NCBI GenBank assembly: GCA_030607895.1
Contig: JAUWJC010000287.1
Coordinates: 1-5,861, forward strand
Direction: 5' to 3'
DNA from: Pirellulales bacterium
GTDB lineage: Bacteria; Planctomycetota; Planctomycetia; Pirellulales; Thermoguttaceae
Length of the DNA: 5,861 bases
How positions within the stretch are numbered: position 1 is the first letter of the stretch; every line of letters begins with the position of its first letter. The position numbers and the translations under genes were made by a program. Below the pieces are notes generated by a model. The model did not search any database. It saw only the letters and a list, made by a program, of their open reading frames with translations, and had not been told where the DNA came from. Of the stretch, positions 1 to 5,669 are shown piece after piece.

Positions 1-378
1 ACATAACTCGACCAAAGTGTACGCCCATTGGTTCAAGTGCCAACATCCAATGTTCGACCACACGTTGCGAACTTGTTGCTGTCCCGCGCCCCAAACTTCC
101 TTCACGTCGTGGAAGTGTTCTTCGATCACCCAGCGGGCGGCCATCGCTTCCAAGATGTCGCGCGCGGTCGCCGAGGTGTCGGTGCAGAAGTAAGGTGCCC
201 AATCGCCGTTCTCAAAGCGGACAATCACCACGTCCACTGACCGCTTACAGTTTGAGTATGTTAAAAAAACTTCCACGGCCCCAAGACCATGGTAAGCGAC
301 CAACAAAGCGGTATCAACCGCACCGTCGACAACGGACCGATATTCCTCTTCCCCAATCGGCAAGCATACGGTACGATT
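1..378 (-). pseudogene. IS4-superfamily DDE transposase, N-terminally truncated fragment that also runs off the left window edge
   Basis: A minus-strand frame is open from 378 to position 1 (126 codons) and is closed upstream by an in-frame TAA at 379-381, with no ATG or GTG near its beginning. Its second half matches the C-terminal catalytic part of IS4/IS701-like cut-and-paste transposases: a strand reading DVVIVRFENGDWAPYFCTD (residues 49-67 of the fragment), then RWVIEEHFHDVKEVWGAG (82-99), then QQQVRNVW and a hydrophobic helix ending VELC. The R-x3-E-x6-K spacing of the family (R82, E86, K93) is present, so the third catalytic acidic residue is kept. The first two catalytic Asp residues and the N-terminal DNA-binding part should lie upstream, but none of the minus frames between 379 and 510 resembles them. 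I infer a decayed insertion sequence. Family-level assignment (IS4 versus IS701) is uncertain; transposase identity is firm. Confidence 0.85.
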
Positions 379-426
379 TTAGACGGGGGGTGCCGATGAC
401 CTGCGTTCAATGGGATTTCTGACAAT

Positions 427-445
427 CCCCCGGCAGAGCCGGGGG
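427..445. repeat. GC-rich perfect hairpin (REP-like palindrome)
   Basis: CCCCCGG (427-433) and its exact reverse complement CCGGGGG (439-445) flank a 5-nt loop, CAGAG. The hairpin lies between the start side of the transposase remnant (minus) and the start side of the ligase gene (plus), so it is not placed as a terminator for either one. No T-run follows on either strand. A repetitive extragenic palindrome, or a remnant of an insertion-sequence end, fits better. Dispersal in the genome cannot be judged from one copy. Confidence 0.5.
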
Positions 446-510
446 CTGAGGGGCAGAACCGCTTTTCGCTTTGTTTCAGTGCCACTTGGTTCACCCAGAA
501 TCCGTGACGG

Positions 511-1290
511 TTGGAAATATCCTTTGTGCGATACCTGGACCTTACGCTGCGCAGCCCGGCTGAAAATCTGGCGCTGGACGAAGCATTGCTCGACGAGGCC
601 GAGCAGGCCGATCATCCAAGCGAGATACTCCGCTTTTGGGAGCCTGCCCGGCCGATGGTTGTGCTGGGCCGATCGTCCAGAGTTGCCGACGAGGTGAACC
701 GCGACGCTTGCAGCCGGTTGGATATTCCCATCCTGCGGCGTGCCAGCGGCGGGGCGGCCATTGTAACCGGGCCGGGCTGCCTGATGTACACCCTGGTGTT
801 GAGCTACCGGTTGCGACCCGTGCTCCGTGCGGTCGACCGCGCCCACCAGTTCGTGCTTGGCACGATAGCCAGGGCGCTTGAACCGTTGGCGCCGGGAGTC
901 CGCTGCCGCGGCACGAGCGACCTGGCAATTGGCCGTCTGAAATTCTCCGGCAACAGCGTCCGCATCAAGCGCGATAATCTCCTCTATCACGGCACGCTGT
1001 TGTACGATTTCGCGCTGGAACTGGTCGACCAGTGCCTGATGATGCCCCCACGGCAGCCCGACTACCGCCACAACCGACCACACGCAACCTTCATAACGAA
1101 CCTCCCACTGCCGGCCTCGGCCATTCGCCAGTCCCTCCTCACCGCCTGGGACGCCACGGAGTTGCAAGTCACTGGGTTGCAAGTCACTGGGTCACAAGTC
1201 AATGGGCCGCGCCCCGACTGGCCCCAGGAGCGCACCGCCCGACTGGTCGACGAGAAATACGGCCACCGGGAGTGGAACGAGCAGCGGTAA
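511..1290 (+). CDS. Lipoate-protein ligase A-like / octanoyltransferase family protein (BPL/LPL fold)
   Basis: 259 residues of a cytoplasmic biotin/lipoate protein ligase catalytic domain, expected to attach lipoate or octanoate to lysines of 2-oxoacid dehydrogenase or glycine-cleavage subunits. Seen in order: NLALDEALL (19-27), the acyl-adenylate loop RRASGGAAIV (76-85), the lysine motif GRLKFSGNS (141-149, with K144 at the position of the LplA catalytic lysine), HGTLL (160-164), PPRQPDYR (179-186) and a terminal DEKYGHREWN (247-256). It lacks the separate C-terminal accessory domain of E. coli-type LplA, so it could also be a LipM-like octanoyltransferase; K144 leans towards the ligase side. 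An in-frame TGA at 505-507 limits the start. The first ATG (655) would remove conserved N-terminal sequence, so the start is TTG 511 or GTG 526; neither has a convincing Shine-Dalgarno site. Residues 218-232 are a tandem-repeat insertion just before the conserved C-terminal motif. Confidence 0.82.
   Translation: MEISFVRYLDLTLRSPAENLALDEALLDEAEQADHPSEILRFWEPARPMVVLGRSSRVADEVNRDACSRLDIPILRRASGGAAIVTGPGCLMYTLVLSYRLRPVLRAVDRAHQFVLGTIARALEPLAPGVRCRGTSDLAIGRLKFSGNSVRIKRDNLLYHGTLLYDFALELVDQCLMMPPRQPDYRHNRPHATFITNLPLPASAIRQSLLTAWDATELQVTGLQVTGSQVNGPRPDWPQERTARLVDEKYGHREWNEQR
1162..1206 (+). repeat. Three in-frame 15-bp tandem repeats inside the ligase gene
   Basis: TTGCAAGTCACTGGG occurs twice exactly (1162-1176, 1177-1191), followed by a third copy with changes (1192-1206, TCACAAGTCAATGGG). 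The unit is a multiple of three and encodes LQVTG, LQVTG, SQVNG. The position, between the catalytic domain and the terminal EKY..EWN motif, is probably a surface loop or linker that tolerates length change (inference). Confidence 0.9.
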
Positions 1291-1292
1291 TG

Positions 1293-1305
1293 TTGGCCAC
1301 TGACC
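1293..1305. repeat. Dispersed 13-bp word TTGGCCACTGACC, copy 1
   Basis: This exact 13-mer begins 3 nt after the ligase stop codon (1288-1290) and recurs at 4651-4663 inside the heptamer array between two operon genes. Both copies lie in intergenic repeat-like DNA close to a stop codon. Two copies alone could be chance; placement makes a shared repeat family more likely. Confidence 0.45.
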
Positions 1306-1358
1306 GCCGATCGCGGTTCATGCGTTGGACCATGGGCGGCTCGACGGTTGACCGGTGG

Positions 1359-1387
1359 TTGCATGCCGCGCCGTTGCCCGCTAAGCT
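1359..1387 (+). promoter_or_regulatory. Candidate sigma70-type promoter for the nucleoside transporter
   Basis: TTGCAT (1359-1364) and TAAGCT (1382-1387) are separated by 17 bp, which would place transcription start near 1394 and leave a leader of about 55 nt. The matches to consensus are modest (the TTG and TA---T positions). The -10 context GCTAAGCTG resembles the GCTAGGCTG found at the candidate promoter of the minus-strand operon. Confidence 0.35.
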
Positions 1388-1410
1388 GGCCGACATGCCC
1401 TCCTGACGTG

Positions 1411-1431
1411 AAATCTGAAAATCTGAATTTC
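1411..1431. repeat. Two 8-bp direct repeats in the transporter leader
   Basis: AAATCTGA is present twice back to back (1411-1418, 1419-1426) and is followed by ATTTC, which can pair with the preceding GAAAT (1410-1414). The element sits a few bases upstream of the transporter's ribosome binding site. It may be another short dispersed repeat or a weak leader stem; only two units are present. Confidence 0.4.
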
Positions 1432-1448
1432 CTTTCCGAGGTTTAACG

Positions 1449-2669
1449 ATGGAAGTAGAACGCCTGGTGAGTTTGCTGGGGCTTTTCACCATGATGGTGC
1501 TGGCCTGGCTGGTTTCCGACAATCGCTGGAAGATGAACCTGCGGCTGATCGTCAGCGGTGTTGCGCTGCAGTTGGTCCTGGCCGTGCTGCTGCTGCGGAC
1601 CGGTTTGGGGCAGGTCGTGTTCACGGCCGCCCGGGTGCTGGTTGGCGCGATAGGCGACTGGGCCAACGAGGGCGCGAAGTTCGTCTTCAGCCCGTTCTTC
1701 TTCAGCGAGTCGTTCGGCCCTCCGCCTTTTGCCTTCTCGGTCTTGTCGATAGTGATTTTCGTTTCGTCGGTCACTGCCGTGTTGTTTCACTTGGGTGTGC
1801 TCCAGTTTGTAGTGAAGATAATGGCCCGGATAATGGCCCGGGTGATGAACACCTCGGGCTCGGAGTCGTTGTGTGCGTCGGCCAATGTGTTCTTGGGCAT
1901 GACGACGGCGCCGCTGGCCATTGGGCCGTACCTGGATAGCATGACCCGATCGGAGTTGATGGCCATGATGACCGGCGGCATGGCCACGGTGGCCGGCGCC
2001 GTGATGGTGGCGTACGCCGGCATGGGAGCCGACCCGGGCCATTTGATGGCCGCCTCGTTAATGTCGGCCCCGGCTTCGCTGGTTATCGCCAAGATCATGG
2101 TGCCCGAACTCGAAAAGTCTCCGACGATGGGTTGCGTCACGATCGACGTTCCCCGGCAGGACGAAAATGTTCTGGACGCCGCATGTCGCGGTGCCGGCGA
2201 CGGGCTGAAGCTGGCGCTGAACATCGGCGCCATGCTGATCGCGTTCATTGCCATAGTGGCCATGCTCAACTGGACGTTGGCGTTGCTGCCCCCGTTGGGC
2301 GGATCGCCGCTGAGCCTCGAACGAATCCTCGGTTGGGCCTGCTCGCCGCTGGCTTGGATCATGGGTGTCCAGTGGCAAGACGCCCAGACGGTGGGAATGC
2401 TGATCGGCAAGAAAACAGTGCTCAACGAGTTCCTGGCCTACATGGATCTCATGCAGTTCAAGGACCAGCTCAGCCCGCGCTCCTTCACCATTGCCACCTA
2501 TGCTCTCTGCGGTTTTGCCAATTTCGGCTCGATTGCGGTGATGATCGGCGGCGTGGGTGGGCTGGCGCCCCGGCGCCGGAGCGATTTCGCCAAGTACGGA
2601 TTTCGCTCGATGATCGGCGGCGCGCTGGCCGCCTTCATGACCGCCTCGATTGCCGGGATGCTTATCTGA
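1449..2669 (+). CDS. Concentrative nucleoside transporter (CNT / NupC family)
   Basis: 406-residue inner-membrane cation-coupled nucleoside symporter, the usual length for bacterial CNTs. The ATG at 1449 has a clear Shine-Dalgarno GAGG (1438-1441) seven bases upstream. Hydrophobic segments begin at residue 5. The family core follows: SGSESLCASANVFLG (136-150), APLAIGPYLDSMTRSEL (154-170), MTGGMATVAGAVMVAYAG (174-191), MSAPASLVIAKIMVPE (205-220), VLNEFLAY (324-331) and YALCGFANFGSIAV (351-364). By alignment to Vibrio cholerae CNT, the ribose-binding E327, N358 and S361 are kept. The nucleobase-binding Gln-Thr-Glu reads M151-T152-T153, so the usual GQTEAPL is GMTTAPL here. Function as a CNT is secure, but substrate preference is open. 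The gene converges on the minus-strand operon, with the heptamer array beginning four bases after its stop. Confidence 0.93.
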   Translation: MEVERLVSLLGLFTMMVLAWLVSDNRWKMNLRLIVSGVALQLVLAVLLLRTGLGQVVFTAARVLVGAIGDWANEGAKFVFSPFFFSESFGPPPFAFSVLSIVIFVSSVTAVLFHLGVLQFVVKIMARIMARVMNTSGSESLCASANVFLGMTTAPLAIGPYLDSMTRSELMAMMTGGMATVAGAVMVAYAGMGADPGHLMAASLMSAPASLVIAKIMVPELEKSPTMGCVTIDVPRQDENVLDAACRGAGDGLKLALNIGAMLIAFIAIVAMLNWTLALLPPLGGSPLSLERILGWACSPLAWIMGVQWQDAQTVGMLIGKKTVLNEFLAYMDLMQFKDQLSPRSFTIATYALCGFANFGSIAVMIGGVGGLAPRRRSDFAKYGFRSMIGGALAAFMTASIAGMLI

Positions 2670-2673
2670 AGAG

Positions 2674-2845
<172 letters not shown>

Positions 2846-2848
<3 letters not shown>

Positions 2849-3568
2849 CAACCAGCAAATGCACAAGTCGAGGGATATACCCAAGAGAAAATGCTGGAGC
2901 AGTCCGGCCAGCAGGGATCGGGTGCGGTAGGCTATGATTCCCCAGATGATCCCGCCGGCAATCGCGCCGTAGGTCTCGACGGCCGGCTTGCCGATATGCA
3001 GCAAGGTCGAAGCCATGACCTGGATCAGCAGAGCGTTGACCGCGCCGAGCGAATCGCGCAGACCAAATTGCATGAAACCGCGAAAGCAAAACTCCCAACC
3101 CAAATAGAACATGAAATAAGTGAATGCATGGATGCCAAACATGCCCGGCGATACGCCCGCACTCCTGTTGATCGGGTAGTGCTCCAACACCGTCGGGTCG
3201 CTGGAACTCATGTAGCCAATCAGCACGAAGAACGGAGCCAGTAGAAGAAAAGCCCGCACGGACCGCACCCGGTCGCCCAACTGAACGCCGTAGTCCGAGA
3301 GATTCTCGCGGAACACGAACTTGACGATCAGCACCGGCACAACACCCAGCAGCACCAGGCAGGATATGAACGAATAGACGGCCGCCGTTGCCGCCGGATC
3401 GTTCCAAAAAACCATGTACGGCGAAAGCCACTCGCGGTAGAACTCCTGGCAGCCGAAGTACCTCCAGGTAATCATCAACACCGACGAACTCAACAGGATG
3501 ACCGTCGGTTTGAACTGCTTGCCGCGGACCGCGGTCACCAGGGGGCGTAAGGCTTCAAATCGGCTCAC
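2846..3568 (-). CDS. CPBP-family intramembrane protease-like protein (CAAX protease / Abi, PF02517 type)
   Basis: 240-residue polytopic membrane protein. Numbered from the chosen start, the family motifs are WEFCFRG (158-164, E159 and R163), HIGKPAVETYGAIAGG (191-206, H191) and a third motif LLQHFLLGISLDL (223-235, H226). The first Glu of the classical EExxxR motif is W158. This EF-type variant with a HxGKPxxE second motif occurs in a recognisable subfamily, so it is not necessarily inactive. The start is GTG 3568: it overlaps the upstream reductase stop as GTGA and has GGGAG (3581-3577) eight bases upstream. A more distal GTG at 3598 would add 10 unconserved residues. The TGA stop (2848-2846) is the first three bases of a repeat unit. 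Roles in this family range from prenyl-protein processing to bacteriocin immunity and scaffolding; which applies here is unknown. Confidence 0.82.
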
Positions 3569-4605
3569 GGCTGCTGCTCCCGAACCCGTTGGAGCCACTC
3601 GTAGGTAATCCGCACCGCTTCCAGAAGCGGCGTCGGGCGGTAGCCCAATTCGCGTCGCGCCTTATCGCAACTATGGGCCCAATCGACCACGAACGTCCGC
3701 ACCCAGCCGGGTGTAATTCGAGGATAGATGCCGAACCACTCTGCCCGTTTCTTCAGGAAATACGCGAAGATCAATGGTGAGATTGTCAACAGAGGAATCT
3801 GAAAATGCCGTTTGCCGGTAACCCGGTCGATCAGCCCAAAAAACTCTCTGAGCGAGACGTTTTCGCTACCCAGCAGGTAACGTTCACCAATGCGGCCTTT
3901 CTCCATGGCCAGAATGAGGCCCTGGACCACGTCGTCCACCAGCACGTAGTTGGCCACGTTTACGCCCCGGTTCAGCAGCACGGGCACCAGCCCCCGGTCG
4001 TACTGGTCGATTAGCAGCGACAGGGCATTGCCTTCGGTAAGGTGGCCGGGTCCGAAAACCCGCGTCGGGTTGACCGTCACGACCGGAAAACCCTCTTTGG
4101 CGTATTGGGAGGCCATCTTTTCCGCCGCAACCTTGCTCTCTTCATATTCGGTGAGGTAGCGATCGGTGCTTCTGGGAGTATCTTCGTCTGCCACCTGGCC
4201 GGGCAGGGTTGGACCGAGAGCCAACACCGTCGAAGTCCACACCACCCGCTCGATACCCAGTTCCTTGGCCGCCTCGAAGACGTTTCGCGTGCCCTCGACA
4301 TTAACGTCGAAAAACATCCGCGCCTTGGGGGCCCAGTTCTTCGCGTAACCGGCCAGGTGGAAGACGTAGCGGCAGCCTTCCATGCCCCGAACGAGCGAAT
4401 CCCGGTCGGAAATGTCACCGCGAACCAGTTCCACCAGTTCGTGATCCAGCGGCCCTCTTGTGGTGTCGAATCCGGGCGGAGGTTTTGGGTTCGCCCGGCG
4501 GCTCAACGCCCGAACCGAATGCCCCCGGTCCACCAAGGCCTCGACCAACCGCGTGCCGATAAAGCCCGTGCCCCCGGGAACGAATATCTTGGCGTGGCGT
4601 TCCAT
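3565..4605 (-). CDS. NAD(P)-dependent extended SDR epimerase/reductase (dihydroflavonol-4-reductase-like)
   Basis: 346-residue cytoplasmic oxidoreductase with an N-terminal Rossmann fold. Visible: the nucleotide-binding GGTGFIG (11-17), a conserved Asp after strand three (GDIS, 63-66), HLAG (83-86), the catalytic serine region WTSTVLALG (S125), the catalytic YEESK (Y154, K158) and NPTRVFGPG (179-187). The C-terminal half (ELGYRPTPLLEAVRITYEWL, 319-338) is typical of DFR/3-beta-hydroxysteroid dehydrogenase/HpnA-like members. The substrate cannot be read from sequence; sugar-nucleotide, sterol-like and flavonol-like substrates all occur in this group. It is the middle gene of the minus-strand operon and probably translationally coupled to the CPBP gene. 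The ATG at 4605 is preceded by repeat-derived sequence with no Shine-Dalgarno match, so start use may depend on readthrough from the upstream gene or on an SD-independent mechanism. Confidence 0.9.
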   Translation of the reverse strand: MERHAKIFVPGGTGFIGTRLVEALVDRGHSVRALSRRANPKPPPGFDTTRGPLDHELVELVRGDISDRDSLVRGMEGCRYVFHLAGYAKNWAPKARMFFDVNVEGTRNVFEAAKELGIERVVWTSTVLALGPTLPGQVADEDTPRSTDRYLTEYEESKVAAEKMASQYAKEGFPVVTVNPTRVFGPGHLTEGNALSLLIDQYDRGLVPVLLNRGVNVANYVLVDDVVQGLILAMEKGRIGERYLLGSENVSLREFFGLIDRVTGKRHFQIPLLTISPLIFAYFLKKRAEWFGIYPRITPGWVRTFVVDWAHSCDKARRELGYRPTPLLEAVRITYEWLQRVREQQP

Positions 4606-4610
4606 GTTGA

Positions 4611-4694
4611 ATAAGCTTTCAGCTATCAGCTTTCAGCTTTCAGCTATTGATTGGCCACTGACCACTCTCAACTTTCAACTCTCAACTCTCAACT
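4611..4694 (-). repeat. Mixed heptamer repeat array filling the isomerase-reductase gap (12 units of 7 bp)
   Basis: Read on the minus strand from 4694, the array has four AGTTGAR units (4694-4667), two AGTGGYC units (4666-4653), one odd unit AATCAAT (4652-4646), four AGCTGAW units (4645-4618) and a decayed AGCTTAT (4617-4611). The 7-bp phase holds throughout, although the motif changes from AGTTGAG type to AGCTGAA type. It overlaps the last codons of the isomerase gene and stops five bases before the reductase start codon. It therefore supplies nearly the whole intercistronic sequence. The four AGTTGAR units match the word used in the array at 2674-2848. Confidence 0.88.
4651..4663. repeat. 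Dispersed 13-bp word TTGGCCACTGACC, copy 2
   Basis: Identical to 1293-1305. Here it forms the AGTGGYC part of the heptamer array, read as GGTCAGTGGCCAA on the minus strand, which ties the word downstream of the ligase gene to the heptamer family. Confidence 0.45.
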
Positions 4695-5590
4695 ACCTTC
4701 GCGTAGCACTCCTTTAGGTAGTCGCGGGATTTGGCCAGCGCGGGCGACATTTTATCCGGTTCCGGCTCGCCATGCATGAATGGGTTGACGTACCAGCGGT
4801 AGCCCGACTTGGCCAAGGCGGCAATCCAGGGCGTGCAATCGGTGGGGCCAAAGCCGGGTAATTGGTTCAAGCCGGGCGAGCGCTGCCAGGCATAGAAGAA
4901 AAACAACTGCTTTCCGCAAATCGCAATCGCCTCTTCAACCGACGCCTTGAGACCTTGCAAGTGGTACGGAGCCATGGCAATCCCCAGGTGCGGGTGCTTG
5001 TTGATATCGACGAACGCCTTGAACGAGTCGAGCGAATTCAACAGGGCGTGTCCGTGGTTCTCGATCGCCAAATATGAGTTGTTCTCACCGGCCAGGTCGG
5101 CGTCGCGTTGTTTGCTCTGAATGAACGCCTTCATCCGCGAGGCAAGCTCCTTGGGATCGCAGGGGCCCGCACTCCCCTGGACGGCCACGCCGCCGCCGGC
5201 CTTACCCAGCAGGTCTGCATACTTCCGATAGCCGCCGTGATAGACCGAGAAAGCGTACAGTTTCAGGTTGTTTTTCGCCAGTACTTCTTTCAGCCCGTCC
5301 GGTCCCAGGCGATTTTGGACATCGTCCAGGTGCGGGCACCCGGCGTGGGCCGACCAGATGTCGATGGCCTCGAACCCCAACTCGCCGATCTGCCGGCAGA
5401 CCTTCTCGATCGGCAGCGACTTGTAGTGAATGGAAGAGGTGGAAAGCCGCATTTTCCACTTGGCATCGGCCGCCCGGGCGGACTTCAGCAAGCCCGGCGT
5501 AACACAACCCGCCATGGCGCCACATGCAACCCTCGCAAGGAACCCACGGCGGTCGATTGCCGAGGATTGTCGATTTTCGTTCTTGTTCAT
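4682..5590 (-). CDS. Tat-exported sugar phosphate isomerase/epimerase-like TIM-barrel protein (xylose isomerase-like, PF01261 type)
   Basis: 302 residues. The N-terminus carries a twin-arginine signal: DRRGFLAR (13-20), a hydrophobic stretch (21-35) and an Ala-x-Ala site (A38-R39-A40), so export and cleavage near residue 40-41 are expected. The mature part is one TIM barrel of the xylose isomerase/endonuclease IV type, with GFEAIDIWSAH (72-82), LKLYAFSVY (109-117), YLAIENHGH (173-181), HLGIAMAPYHLQG (201-213) and RWYVNPFMHGEPEPD (265-279). E177 and H210 fit metal-ligand positions. The Asp usual before the His in strand six appears as Ala (A206), and the last-strand Glu may be Asn (N269), so a classical isomerase active site is doubtful. 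Substrate unknown. The ATG at 5590 has GAGGG (5604-5600) nine bases upstream. The last residues VES and the TGA stop are encoded by repeat units. It is the probable first gene of the three-gene operon. Confidence 0.87.
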   Translation of the reverse strand: MNKNENRQSSAIDRRGFLARVACGAMAGCVTPGLLKSARAADAKWKMRLSTSSIHYKSLPIEKVCRQIGELGFEAIDIWSAHAGCPHLDDVQNRLGPDGLKEVLAKNNLKLYAFSVYHGGYRKYADLLGKAGGGVAVQGSAGPCDPKELASRMKAFIQSKQRDADLAGENNSYLAIENHGHALLNSLDSFKAFVDINKHPHLGIAMAPYHLQGLKASVEEAIAICGKQLFFFYAWQRSPGLNQLPGFGPTDCTPWIAALAKSGYRWYVNPFMHGEPEPDKMSPALAKSRDYLKECYAKVVES

Positions 5591-5640
5591 GGTCGGTAGC
5601 CCTCGCGTTTGAGTGAGATTTCCAATTGCAGACAGGCTTC

Positions 5641-5669
5641 AGCCTAGCACCCTTCCGGGAGCCAATCAA
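5641..5669 (-). promoter_or_regulatory. Candidate sigma70-type promoter of the three-gene minus-strand operon
   Basis: On the minus strand, TTGATT (5669-5664) and TAGGCT (5646-5641) are 17 bp apart. Transcription would begin near 5634, giving a leader of about 44 nt before the ATG at 5590 and upstream of the GAGGG ribosome site. The -35 has four of six consensus bases; the -10 keeps the TA---T positions. Confidence 0.42.

Noticed and set aside
427..445. Rho-independent terminator
   Set aside because: No T-run on either side, and it lies upstream of both flanking genes rather than after a gene end.
379..1182. 267-residue minus-strand open frame
   Set aside because: It is antisense to the ligase gene, which has clear family motifs on the plus strand; the frame has no recognisable domain.
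1199..2042. Two long minus-strand open frames overlapping the transporter start
   Set aside because: Both are antisense shadows of a high-GC gene with strong conserved CNT motifs.
4042..4614. 190-residue plus-strand frame opposite the reductase
   Set aside because: Antisense to a gene with full SDR motifs; no ribosome site or domain.
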